NCBI GenBank assembly: GCA_937982565.1
Contig: CALJLN010000038.1
Span: 62,001-126,000 of the forward strand
DNA length: 64,000 bases
Direction: 5' to 3'
From: UBA2421 sp002343075
Lineage (GTDB): Bacteria > Planctomycetota > Phycisphaerae > Tepidisphaerales > Tepidisphaeraceae
Every line of letters begins with the position of its first letter. Positions within the stretch are counted from its first letter, which is position 1. Made by a program: the position numbers and the translations under genes. The notes below the pieces were generated by a model that saw only the letters and a program-made list of their open reading frames with translations, did not search any database and had not been told where the DNA came from. Positions 44,775-54,500 of this stretch are shown one piece after another.

Positions 44775-46562
44775 ATGAATTCTATTCGTAATGTCGCCGC
44801 AGTCGCGGCAGTTTCGCTGGCTGCCTCGACGGCGCTGGCACAGTCGTTTCAGATTTCCGTCGGTGTCCGTGAAACCGGCACAACCGAGCCCATCGGTGGC
44901 AACGGTGGTACGGCCAACGGCATCGAGTGGATCAACCTCGATGGCCAGGTGCTCAACATCGACGGTAGCTGGCAGCAGTTCGTTTTCAATTTTGGCACCG
45001 ACCCCGTCCAGGGTTTCGCCGGCGCGACCGCCAATGGCGTCCTTGATGGTACGCGGGGCACAATCGAACATATCCGCATTCGCAACATCAGCGCCGTGCG
45101 CGATGACATCAGCCTGTGGATTGATGACGTGGTGAACACCGTCGGCGGTACGCCGAACGTGCTGGCTGATTTTGAGGCCCCCTTCACCTCAGGTCAGGAA
45201 GTGATGTTCCAGGAACCCCGCTTCAGCGGCTCGACCGCCGGGTTCCTCGCCCTTTCTCCAAACACCGGCGGCGTGGATGACACAATTGCTCAGAGCGGCC
45301 TGCAGTCGTACCGGGAGACATTTGCGTTCAACACGGCGGCTACAACGGCGTGGATTCGCCTCACCACCTTCAACGCGAGCAATCTGCCGAATCCGACAAT
45401 CGATTACAGCCCGGGTAACCAGCTCAGCTTCTGGATGCGCGCTGAGACAACCCTGCCATCGATTCGATGGGTTGCGGACGCAGATGGCAACTGGTCAGAC
45501 GGGAACAACTGGAACCAGGGGCTGATTCCTGGTGTTGGCATCAGCGACGGCGTGAACTTCATCGCAGGGATCACCGCTCCCCGGACGGTAACCCTCGACT
45601 TCGCCTCCACGTTGAACAACATCAAGTTTGACAACGCAAACTCTTATACGATCGTTTCAAATGATCCGGCCAACAATCATCTGACCATGACCTCGGCCAG
45701 CAGCTTCACCCCCGCCGCCATTGATGCCGTCACCGGCAGTCACCGGGTTGATGCACCGATTTTGCTCACCAACCGATCGCTTCAGCTCGGCGTGGCCGAA
45801 GCCGGTGCCGTGCTGACGATTGGCACTGAGATCAACTTCGATAGCCAGGCTATTCTTGCAACCAACTCGCTGGCCAAGACCGGGGCCGGCCGCGCAGATG
45901 TTCAGCGCGTGAAGACGGTTGGCGGCATGAACGTCGCCGCCGGAACGCTGCGGATTGTGCCACCATCGAGCGGTCCGGGTGTGGCAAGCAGCGTCAGCAC
46001 GCTGACAATCGGTGGCGTCTCTCCCGCGACACCGACAGCGCAGCTTGATCTGACCAACAACGGCCTGATCATTGACTATCCTGAGACGGATCCTCCGACT
46101 GTTTCGCCACTCGCTGATACAGTGGCTCGCATTACAGCGGGTCGCAATGGCGGAACATGGGATGGCAATGGCATCACCAGTTCGCTTGCCAACGCCAGCA
46201 ACGGTAATGGGCTCGGCGTTGTTGAAGCCTCCGATCTTGGGATTACCAGTTTCATGGGTGAGACCGTCGATGGCACTGCAGTGCTTGTTCGATATACGCG
46301 TCTTGGCGACGCCAATCTCTCCGGCGGTGTCGACTTGGATGACTTCACGGCGCTTGCCACCGGATTCGGGCTTGGTTCAAAGTGGAGTCAAGGCGATTTC
46401 AACTATGACGGCGCGGTTGACCTTGGCGACTTTACCGAACTTGCGGCCAATTTCGGCACTGTGATCCCCGCCGACGCCGCTCGGGCTGTCCCTGAGCCGG
46501 CGAGCTTTGCTGTCGTTGGTCTGGCACTCGCCGGGCTTGCGGCACGGCGGCGTCGAGCCTGA
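44775..46562 (+). CDS. PEP-CTERM sorting protein with dockerin-like repeats
   Basis: 595 aa from ATG 44775 with GAGGAG 8 nt upstream (ATG 44769 would be too close to it). Signal peptide at 1-22 (VAAVAAVSLAASTALA). A long beta-rich Asn/Gly/Thr-rich region follows, with passenger/autotransporter-like repeats. Two dockerin-type Ca motifs lie at about 512-560 (GDANLSGGVDLDDF, GDFNYDGAVDLGDF). The C-terminus, about 572-595, is a PEP-CTERM signal: VPEP, a hydrophobic helix (SFAVVGLALAGLAA) and RRRR. An exosortase would process it. A strong terminator lies 37 bp after the stop. Surface or extracellular matrix protein. Confidence 0.88.
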   Translation: MNSIRNVAAVAAVSLAASTALAQSFQISVGVRETGTTEPIGGNGGTANGIEWINLDGQVLNIDGSWQQFVFNFGTDPVQGFAGATANGVLDGTRGTIEHIRIRNISAVRDDISLWIDDVVNTVGGTPNVLADFEAPFTSGQEVMFQEPRFSGSTAGFLALSPNTGGVDDTIAQSGLQSYRETFAFNTAATTAWIRLTTFNASNLPNPTIDYSPGNQLSFWMRAETTLPSIRWVADADGNWSDGNNWNQGLIPGVGISDGVNFIAGITAPRTVTLDFASTLNNIKFDNANSYTIVSNDPANNHLTMTSASSFTPAAIDAVTGSHRVDAPILLTNRSLQLGVAEAGAVLTIGTEINFDSQAILATNSLAKTGAGRADVQRVKTVGGMNVAAGTLRIVPPSSGPGVASSVSTLTIGGVSPATPTAQLDLTNNGLIIDYPETDPPTVSPLADTVARITAGRNGGTWDGNGITSSLANASNGNGLGVVEASDLGITSFMGETVDGTAVLVRYTRLGDANLSGGVDLDDFTALATGFGLGSKWSQGDFNYDGAVDLGDFTELAANFGTVIPADAARAVPEPASFAVVGLALAGLAARRRRA

Positions 46563-46598
46563 GTAATTCGCCCAAGGGCGCAACCTTGTTTGAGATCC

Positions 46599-46634
46599 AT
46601 CGCCCGGCGGGACCCATCCGTCCCGCCGGGCGAT
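46599..46634 (+). terminator. Hairpin terminator after PEP-CTERM gene
   Basis: Perfect 14 bp inverted repeat ATCGCCCGGCGGGA / TCCCGCCGGGCGAT with an 8 nt loop. GC-rich stem followed by TTCGTCTG, so the T-run is weak. Position just past the PEP-CTERM stop fits an intrinsic terminator; it could also stabilise the mRNA end. Confidence 0.75.
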
Positions 46635-46837
46635 TTCGTCTGAAATGTCTGGACGTCTGAAGGGCGCGTTTCATCGTGAATTGACGGTGTAGTGATCATC
46701 GAATACAGTTTTCGACCCTTCCGAACGCAGTTTTTGGATGGGCTTTGAGGAATCCAAATGACCGGCGGACCGAAGTCCGCCCGCCTGCAGGGCGCGGGTG
46801 TCGAGTGTTTCGTTGTAAGATCAGTAAGGATAAGAAC

Positions 46838-47392
46838 ATGCGCGCGAGCGACATCCGCCGGGGCCAAGCCGTGAAGATCGAGGGCAAACTCTACGTCGTC
46901 ACCAATGCCGACCACAATACCCCCGGCAATCTGCGCGCCAAAGTGCAGTTCAAACTCCGCGACGTGCTGAAAAACACGATTATTGACCGCAGGGTGGGTG
47001 CGACCGACGACATTGAGACCACCAACCTCGATACCCGCGTGGTCGAATATCTCTACAGCGACAACGACGGCCATATTCTAATGGATATGGAAACCTACGA
47101 GCAGGAGACCATCGGAAAGGAAGTCTTCGGCGACGATATCAAATTTCTCAAGCCCAACACGCAGATCAACGCCATGTATCACGACGGCAAGATCGTCAGC
47201 TATGAGTTACCGAAAACGGTAGATCTGAAGGTCACCGAAACCCCGCCGAACATCAAAGGGGCAACTGCGACGAACCAACTCAAAGACGCGGAACTGGAAA
47301 CTGGGCTATCGGTGCGCGTCCCGGGGTTCATCGAGATTGGGGAAACGATTCGGGTCAGCACGGAAACGTCGCAATATCTGAGTCGGGCCTGA
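46838..47392 (+). CDS. efp: Translation elongation factor P
   Basis: 184 aa from ATG 46838. Three OB/beta domains, with the family blocks PKTVDLKVTETPPNIKG and the C-terminal IEIGETIRVSTETSQYLSRA. EF-P relieves ribosome stalling at polyproline. In E. coli the post-translationally modified residue is Lys34 in KPGKG. Here the loop reads DHNTPGNLRAK, so the equivalent residue is Asn31 and there is no Lys at the tip. Upstream frame 46745-46837 lies in non-conserved DNA and is not included. Confidence 0.94.
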   Translation: MRASDIRRGQAVKIEGKLYVVTNADHNTPGNLRAKVQFKLRDVLKNTIIDRRVGATDDIETTNLDTRVVEYLYSDNDGHILMDMETYEQETIGKEVFGDDIKFLKPNTQINAMYHDGKIVSYELPKTVDLKVTETPPNIKGATATNQLKDAELETGLSVRVPGFIEIGETIRVSTETSQYLSRA

Positions 47393-47401
47393 AGTATTGT
47401 T

Positions 47402-47535
47402 AACCACCAAGGGCACAAAGAAGAAGACAAGAGCGGAAGAAGGGAAGCGGCCGGACGATTTTTGAATTTGTCCGGCCATTTCCCATTTCGCTTTTTTGAT
47501 TGGTACTCTTCGCGTTCTTCGTGAGCTTCCTGGTT
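47402..47535. repeat. Inverted pair of AACCACnAAGGCACnAAGAA-like elements
   Basis: Left arm 47402-47433 reads AACCACCAAGGGCACAAAGA and continues Ga-rich. Right arm 47506-47535, on the other strand, reads AACCAGGAAGCTCACGAAGA. About 15 of the first 20 bases match, and the two arms face each other around the efp/adk terminator. The motif resembles the ACCACGAAGGCACGAAG type elements often seen at gene ends in planctomycetes and related phyla. This copy is the only pair noticed in the window. Confidence 0.55.
47449..47477. terminator. Bidirectional terminator between efp and adk
   Basis: GGCCGGAC / GTCCGGCC form an 8 bp GC-rich stem with a 13 nt T-rich loop. T-rich sequence follows on the plus side (TTTCGCTTTTTTG at about 47486-47498). 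Placed between convergent efp and adk, so it could serve both. Confidence 0.65.
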
Positions 47536-47574
47536 CAAACGCGTTCCGAAAGTCGAACCGTGCCCCAGTGGCTT

Positions 47575-48180
47575 TCATCTGCGCACGTCCACTTGCTTCT
47601 TCACAGGCACAAGTAATTCGATCATTCGGCTGAGCACTTCGATCTGGCTCATGGTTGCGTCAATCTGCACCACCTTGTCCGCGGGGTAGTATTCGAGGAC
47701 GGGGCGGGTTTCGCGCTCGTAGACTTCCATGCGTTTGCGAATGACTGCGTCGCTGGCATCGTCAATGCGGTTTTCTTTCAGCGCCCGGCGTTTCAGTCGC
47801 TCCACCATCTTGCTGAGGTCGCCGCAGACGAGGTAAATGACCTTGACGACGTCGACGAGATCGTCCATCAGCTTGGCCTGCTTCACGCTGCGCGGAATGC
47901 CGTCGAGCACGAGTATTTCGGTTTCCGGGTGAAACCGGTTAACCCATTCCATGCCCTTGATGTAATTCTTCCAGAGATCAATGGTGAATTCGTCCGGCAC
48001 AAGTTCGCCGCGCGAGGAATATTCCCAGAACTTCCTACCTACATCGCTCTGCAAATCCAGCGAACGAAACACATCGCCGCAGGCGAAATGGTAGAAGCCG
48101 GGAATTGAACCGAGGATTTTGCCCTGGGTCCCCTTCCCGCTCCCTGGAGCACCGAATAGAAGCACCGTCTTGTAGCGCAT
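47575..48180 (-). CDS. adk: Adenylate kinase-type nucleoside monophosphate kinase
   Basis: 201 aa. P-loop GAPGSGKGT at 10-18, NMP-binding FACGDVFRS, and the short LID region (LKRRALKENRIDDASDAVIRKRMEVYERET) without the Zn-binding Cys set, as in the short-form kinases. Interconverts AMP, ATP and ADP; UMP/CMP specificity is possible since the motif set is shared. Here it stands alone, away from secY and the ribosomal cluster where adk is often found. Convergent with efp. Confidence 0.85.
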   Translation of the reverse strand: MRYKTVLLFGAPGSGKGTQGKILGSIPGFYHFACGDVFRSLDLQSDVGRKFWEYSSRGELVPDEFTIDLWKNYIKGMEWVNRFHPETEILVLDGIPRSVKQAKLMDDLVDVVKVIYLVCGDLSKMVERLKRRALKENRIDDASDAVIRKRMEVYERETRPVLEYYPADKVVQIDATMSQIEVLSRMIELLVPVKKQVDVRR

Positions 48181-48352
48181 GATGGAATCCTAACACAAAC
48201 TTAGTGTTCTGGTAAACCGGAACCACATCCGGGATGATGGAAATCGACTTTCACACGCCGTCGAATCCTATCGAACGGGCGCAACGCGTGGTGAATCGCC
48301 CGCATCGCCAAGATGCAGTCTGGCATTATCCGACCAAACAGCCGTCCTTCAG

Positions 48353-50350
48353 TCACCCTTCATCACTTTCTTTGAGTTTGGCAATCACGCCAAAATCCTC
48401 GAGGGTTGTTGTATCGCCCTTTACTTCCCCACCGGCAGCAACTTCCTTCAGCAGCCTGCGCATGATCTTCCCGCTGCGGGTTTTTGGGAGCGCGTCGGTG
48501 AAACGGATCTGATCCGGCTGGGCAAATGGGCCGATTTGCGTGCGAACTGTTTGCACCAGTTGCTTCTTCAGGTCGTCACCGGGTTTGTGGCCGGAGCGAA
48601 GCGTGACGAATGCAGCGACGCCTTGCCCTTTTAGCTCGTGGGGCATGCCTACGACCGCCGCCTCGGCTACCGACGGATGGCTCACGAGGGCGCTTTCGAT
48701 CTCCGCGGTGCCCAGGCGGTGGCCGCTGACGTTGAGAACGTCGTCCACCCTGCCCATGATCCAAAAATATCCATCGCTGTCGCGCCGGGCACCGTCGCCG
48801 GTGAAATACATGCCTTTCACATCGCTCCAGTACTGCCTTTGGTACCGATCGGGGTCGTTGAAGATCCCTCGGAGCATGCTTGGCCAGGGTTTGCGTATCA
48901 CCAATAACCCGCCTGAGTTATGCGGAAGTTCTTTTCCATCGCGGTCGACGATGGCAGCATCAACACCAAAAAAAGGCAGCGTGGCAGTGCCCGGCTTGGT
49001 AGGAGTAGCACCGGGGATCGGCGTGATCATCATTGCGCCTGTCTCAGTCTGCCACCAGGTGTCGACGATGGGACACCTCTTGTGACCAACCACATCCTGA
49101 TACCACATCCACGCCTCGGGGTTGATCGGCTCGCCGACGGTGCCGAGTAACCTCAACGACGATAGATCGTGCTTGTCGACAAACTCCCGCCCTGCTTTCA
49201 TAAAAGCGCGGATGGCGGTTGGAGCGGTGTAGAAGATGCTGACCTTGTGGCGTTCGATGATCGACCAGAAGCGGCTGAAGTCGGGAAAGTTCGGCGCGCC
49301 CTCATACATCATGCAAGTGGCACCGTTGGCCAGCGGGCCGTATACGATGTAACTATGTCCGGTAACCCAGCCGACGTCGGCAGTGCACCAGTAGATGTCG
49401 GTGTCCTGCAGATCGAAGACATATCTCGCAGTGAGATAAGTCTGCACCATGTATCCCGCGGTGGTGTGTTGGATGCCCTTGGGTTTGCCAGTGCTTCCGC
49501 TGGTGTAAAGCACGAAAAGCAGGTCTTCAGCATCCATCTCCTCCGCGGCGCACTCTGGCGATTGGCCGGCGACGATGTCGTCCCACCAGACATCGCGGTC
49601 CGGCGTCATCGAAACTGGCTCGCCGGTGCGTTTCAGGACGACTACCTTCTTAACCAGGTTCGTCTTGGTGAGCGCTTCGTCGACGTGCTTCTTCAACGAA
49701 ACGACCGCACCCCTGCGAAAGCCGCCGTCGGCGGTGATGATGATGTTGCTCTGGGCGTCTTCCACACGGTCGGCAATCGCCTGCGACGAGAATCCACCGA
49801 AGATCACGCTGTGCGCCGCGCCAAGTCGAGCGCAGGCGAGCATGGCGACGACGGCTTCCGGGACCATCGGCATATAAATGGTGACCCGGTCGCCCTTCCT
49901 GACGCCATGTTGTTTCAGCGCGTTCGCTAGCTGGCAGACGTGTGCTTTGAGTTGAGCGTAAGAAATTTTACGAACTTCGGGGCCGGGGCCCTCCGCAGAC
50001 CTTCCCGGGGTCGGGGTCACCGGCTCACCTTCAAAAATAATCGCAGTCTTGTCCCCGCGGCCCTCGGCGATCTGGCGATCGAGGCAATTGTATGACAGAT
50101 TGGTCTTTCCGCCGACAAACCATCTCGCATCCGGCAGGTTCCAATCGAGTACTTTGTCCCAGCGCTTGAACCAGTGGAGTTCGGCGGCCACGTTCGCCCA
50201 GAATTGCTCGGGTTGATCGATCGACTCGCGGTAAAGTCGCTGGTACTCGTCCATCGACTTAAGTCGGGCTTTCGCGACAAACCCCGCGGGTGGGGGAAAG
50301 GTGCGATTTTCCTGCAACGCCGATTCAATCCCCGTTTGCGTATCCGCCAT
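48353..50350 (-). CDS. acs: Acetyl-CoA synthetase (acetate-CoA ligase)
   Basis: 665 aa from ATG 50350, with GGAGG 7 nt upstream (ATG 50362 is four codons earlier). Adenylate-forming enzyme: ATP-binding YTSGSTGKPKGIQHT, then YWCTADVGWVTGHSY, TWWQTETGAMM, and the C-terminal LPKTRSGKIMRR, with a conserved Lys at about residue 628 that is acetylated in homologues. Makes acetyl-CoA from acetate. The N-terminus has the Acs-type SxxxPxxFW (ESIDQPEQFWANVA). Divergent from the respiratory operon across a 447 bp gap. Confidence 0.96.
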   Translation of the reverse strand: MADTQTGIESALQENRTFPPPAGFVAKARLKSMDEYQRLYRESIDQPEQFWANVAAELHWFKRWDKVLDWNLPDARWFVGGKTNLSYNCLDRQIAEGRGDKTAIIFEGEPVTPTPGRSAEGPGPEVRKISYAQLKAHVCQLANALKQHGVRKGDRVTIYMPMVPEAVVAMLACARLGAAHSVIFGGFSSQAIADRVEDAQSNIIITADGGFRRGAVVSLKKHVDEALTKTNLVKKVVVLKRTGEPVSMTPDRDVWWDDIVAGQSPECAAEEMDAEDLLFVLYTSGSTGKPKGIQHTTAGYMVQTYLTARYVFDLQDTDIYWCTADVGWVTGHSYIVYGPLANGATCMMYEGAPNFPDFSRFWSIIERHKVSIFYTAPTAIRAFMKAGREFVDKHDLSSLRLLGTVGEPINPEAWMWYQDVVGHKRCPIVDTWWQTETGAMMITPIPGATPTKPGTATLPFFGVDAAIVDRDGKELPHNSGGLLVIRKPWPSMLRGIFNDPDRYQRQYWSDVKGMYFTGDGARRDSDGYFWIMGRVDDVLNVSGHRLGTAEIESALVSHPSVAEAAVVGMPHELKGQGVAAFVTLRSGHKPGDDLKKQLVQTVRTQIGPFAQPDQIRFTDALPKTRSGKIMRRLLKEVAAGGEVKGDTTTLEDFGVIAKLKESDEG

Positions 50351-50797
50351 CGTTTCCTCCAAACCAATCCGCTCTCGAACCCCTTACGACCTGTAGAAGT
50401 TTAACCGAACGCGGGCCGGTTTGTGCACCAATCGGCGTGCGATGACAAGCCGTTTCAGATTGTGGAATGGTGCGGCGCAGCTAGGCCCGTCAGGCTGAAG
50501 CCCAACTCGCGTGCCGAATCGCACGGCAGGCGAAGTCACAGTTACTAAAATCCTTGTTTCCGCTCGCCTCAATTCTTGCGCTGTCGGGGTTGCACGTCGG
50601 GAGAGAATCGCACAAGATACGCGCCGTCACACTTTGGGCAGTTGGGGGAAACTAGTGCGACGAATTGACACATTGAAAAGATACCGTACCGCATCGATTA
50701 TATTGCGGCAGATTTGGTGAAGTCTGGGCAGTCTGTCGCCCGATCGTCCAATATTAGATGCGGTAATGGATTTTCTAATTGCAGCCGTCGGGTGCCT
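50351..50797. other. 447 bp intergenic region between acs and respiratory operon
   Basis: No gene is supported. Divergent promoters for acs and the ACIII operon must lie here. A TTGACA hexamer is at 50665-50670 on the plus strand, but no good -10 is found 16-18 nt downstream; GATTAT (50696) is 25 nt away. A small hairpin CGTGC/GCACG occurs near 50510. Short open frames in it have no RBS or conserved look. Confidence 0.6.
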
Positions 50798-51496
50798 ATG
50801 AACGCAAGCAAACGGAAGCGGTTTCTTTTTCCTCGCTGGGTCAACTTCGCTCTCCCAGTACTGATAGTAGCCGTGCTGGGGGGAGGGCTTTACGCGCCAA
50901 CGCTCGTCACATTCGGTTTTTCCAGCTCCACTATCGACGTTGGCTACGCTCCTATACAGCCGGTTGCCTATAGTCACGCGCTGCACGCCGGGGAGTTGGG
51001 AATTGACTGTCGTTACTGCCACAGCTCGGTTGAGAATGCGGGCTTCGCCGCCATTCCCACCACTCAGGTGTGCATGGGCTGCCATACCAGCGTGCGCAAT
51101 GTGAGCGAGAAACTCAAGCCGGTGCAGGAGAGTTGGGAAACGGGTAAGCCCATCGAGTGGGTGAAAGTTCACGACCTCCCGGACTATGCGTTTTTCAACC
51201 ACTCGGCGCACGTAAACTCGGGTGTTGGGTGCGTCTCATGCCATGGCCGGGTCGACACAATGGAGGTCGTCTACCAGGCCGAACGGCTTAGCATGTCCTG
51301 GTGCATTGACTGCCACCGAAACCCCGAGAAGCATCTCCGTCCGCGCGATCAAGTCACCAACATGCAGTACAAGCCCGAAGCCAAGGAAGGCGAAAGCGAG
51401 CTGGCAGCGCAGCTGCGCGTGGGCAAGGAGATCAAGGAGAAGTACAAGATCCACGACGAAGCGTATATGACTTCGTGCTCGACGTGCCATCGGTAA
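50798..51496 (+). CDS. actA: Alternative complex III pentahaem cytochrome c subunit (ActA)
   Basis: 232 aa from ATG 50798. Membrane anchor at about 15-34 (WVNFALPVLIVAVLGGGLYA). Five CxxCH haem motifs: Cys71-His75, Cys92-His96, Cys145-His149, Cys169-His173 and Cys227-His231. First gene of the ACIII cluster; in ACIII this subunit passes electrons from the FeS subunit to a monohaem cytochrome. The frame extends upstream, but the segment before 50798 has no conserved features. The FeS subunit gene follows 73 bp downstream. Confidence 0.92.
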   Translation: MNASKRKRFLFPRWVNFALPVLIVAVLGGGLYAPTLVTFGFSSSTIDVGYAPIQPVAYSHALHAGELGIDCRYCHSSVENAGFAAIPTTQVCMGCHTSVRNVSEKLKPVQESWETGKPIEWVKVHDLPDYAFFNHSAHVNSGVGCVSCHGRVDTMEVVYQAERLSMSWCIDCHRNPEKHLRPRDQVTNMQYKPEAKEGESELAAQLRVGKEIKEKYKIHDEAYMTSCSTCHR

Positions 51497-51569
51497 CAGG
51501 TGTGTTGTGTTTGACGGCCCGCGGGCGATCGATCCGGTCGGGCAATGACAGCCTTTAGCAGATAACCTC

Positions 51570-54500
51570 ATGAGCCAGAATATCAGCAACTCAAGAACCG
51601 GTCGGCAACTCTGGCAGAGCTTGAATCACGCCGAGGATACGCCGGAGATTCAGCAGCTTATCGCGAACGAGTTTCAGGGATACAACCCGACTGAGATTAC
51701 GTCGATGCCGCGACGTCGATTTCTGAAACTCATGGGTGCGTCGATGGCGCTTTCGGGGCTGACCCTGTCCGGTTGTCGCCGCTGGCCAAAGGAGCATCTC
51801 GCTCCGTACGCTTCAGCGGTGGGGAACCGCATTCCCGGCTTGCCCGAGCAATATGCAACGAGTTGGGAGTTGGGCGGCATATCTCGCGGCGTCCTGGCAA
51901 CCGCCTACGACGGACGTCCGATCAAAATTGAGGGCAATCCCTCTCACCCCGCTTCGATGACTTGGAACGGCAAGCTCGGCTCGGCCGACCACTATTCGCA
52001 AGCAACCGTACTCGAACTCTACGACCCCGATCGCAGTCGTTTCGTCATCGATCGCAGCGGCGATGGGCCGAGGCAATCGTCATTCGAGCAACTGCAGACA
52101 GCCGCCACCGCGTACATGAAGGAAAACTGCCCTGCTGGCGCAGGGTTCTATGTCCTGAGCGAAGCAAGTGAGTCGCCGACAGTCAATGATATGAAGGCGC
52201 GAATGCTCGCCTTGCTGCCGCAGGCAAAATGGGTCGAGTTCGAACCCCTTTCAAACGGAAATGAAGCCCTCGGCGTGAAGCAGGCAACCGGTACCGCTGG
52301 GCGGTCGGTGCTGAAACTGGACACAGCTTCGGTCATCGTGAGCCTGGATTGCGACTTCCTCGGCATCCATCCCAACCACACTCGGTACGCGAATGATTTC
52401 GTCAAAGGGCGCAAAAGCGCCGACACCGCGAAGTCGATGAATCGCCTCTATGTGGTCGATTCCACGTTTAGCCTCACCGGCAGCAATGCTGACGACCGTT
52501 TGCCGATCAAGCCCTCGCGTCTGGAAGTAATCGCCGCGGGACTTGCTTCGGCGCTCGGGGTGAGCGGCGTGCCTGCAGTTTCGCTTAGCGAAGCCGAGCA
52601 GGCGTTTGTTGCATCGATGAGCAAGGATCTGAAAGACGCCGGGAAGACCGGCGTGGTTGCGGTTGGCCCGGAAGCATCCCCAGCAACCCATGTTCTGGCA
52701 TACCTCATCAATGCTTCGCTCGGCTCGATCGGGTCTGCGGTTACCTACGTTGCAATCGCCGATCGCTCGGCCAGCGACGCAGCCAATCTTGCTGCAATGG
52801 CCACCGATGCCGCCGCTGGGAAAGTAAAAGCTCTGCTCATCATCGGCGGTAACCCAGTCTATGACGCGCCGGCTGACATCAACGTCCGTGACTTGCTTAA
52901 GGCGTCCGGATTGACGATTCATTTCTCGTACTACCAGAATGAGACGTCGCTCGCCTGCAAATGGCATTGCCCTCGCTCGCACTATCTCGAGAGTTGGGGT
53001 GATGGTCGAAGTTGGGACGGCACCATCTCCACCGCACAGCCTTTGATTGAGCCGATCTTCGGAACGAAGAGCACGATTGAGCTGCTTGCGATTTTGACTG
53101 GAGACACGTTAACGGATGGCCAGTCGCTGGTCCGCAGAACACTAAAGCTTGCAGACGAGAAGGCTTGGCGAAAGGTGATTCATGATGGCGTGATCGCCGG
53201 CTCGGCTTACTCCGCAGTCGCTGGGGGTACAGGCTCGATGCCCAAGCTCAGCGAGCTGCCTGCGGCGTCGTTCGAGGTGCGGTTCGTCCCACACTACGGG
53301 GTTTATGATGGCCGTTTTGCCAATCTGGGTTGGTTACTGGAACTGCCCGACCCGCTGAGCAAGCTGACGTGGGACAATGCCGCCCTCATCAGCTTGAAAG
53401 ATGCCGCGGAACAAAAAATCAGTAATGGCGACATGCTCTCTCTAATCGTTGAAGGCAAGCAACAGGAAGTTGCTGCCTACATTCAGCCCGGTCAACCGCA
53501 GGGCGTTATCACGCTGCCGCTCGGCCTCGGTCGCACGGCGGCGGGAAACATTGGCGGGCTCACCGAAGCCGGTGTCTTTGCTGTGGGGTTCAACACATAT
53601 GCGCTGCGGACACGCAATGCACTCATGTCTGCCCCGGTCGAGTTTACTCGGACGGGCGAGACATTTAAGTTGGTCGCTACTACGGACCACTTTCTGATGG
53701 ATGACACCGGCTTTGCGGGCAGGGAGAAGCGCGCCGGTAAGAAGCACCAGAGTGGCCGCATTGTCCGCGAAGCCACTCTCACTGCATACGTCGCCAGCGG
53801 GCAAAAGTCGGATGCGTTTGCCTACCCCGGTTCGCACGGCCCGGCACCTCGGCTGCAGATTTTTGCCCCGCCGACCAACTACGAGAAAGCAGATCCGGGC
53901 GCGCCTGATCTGTTCAATCACCCTCACGCATGGGGTATGAGCATCGACATGACTGCCTGCATCGGCTGCAGCGCATGCGTAGTGGCCTGCCAGGCTGAGA
54001 ACAACATACCGGTGGTCGGAAAGGAAATGGTTGCAGTCAATCGCGAAATGCACTGGCTGCGCATCGACCGTTACTTCAAGGGCGATCGAAACGATGACAA
54101 TCCCGAGGTTGTCCACCAGCCGATGATGTGTGTGCACTGCGAAAACGCGCCCTGCGAGCAGGTGTGCCCCGTCGCGGCAACTGTGCATGACACAGAGGGC
54201 TTAAACACAATGGTGTATAACCGCTGCATCGGCACGCGGTACTGCAGCAACAACTGCCCATACAAAGTTCGCCGGTTTAACTACTTTGATTATCACTCAA
54301 CCGGCCCGCGTGCTGGCCGATATCGGCTGCCTTACCTTAACTGGCCGGACGCTCAGCCCAAGGACCAGATCGACCCAATGCTCTGGATGCAGTTCAATCC
54401 AGAAGTAACGGTGCGTATGCGTGGCGTCATGGAGAAATGTACTTACTGCACCCAACGCATTGCCAGCGCGAAGATCGCCGCGCGGAACGCCTGGAAACAG

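Noticed and set aside
50665..50701. TTGACA with GATTAT, upstream of actA
   Set aside because: Spacing of 25 nt is too long for a sigma-70 promoter; only mentioned in the intergenic entry.
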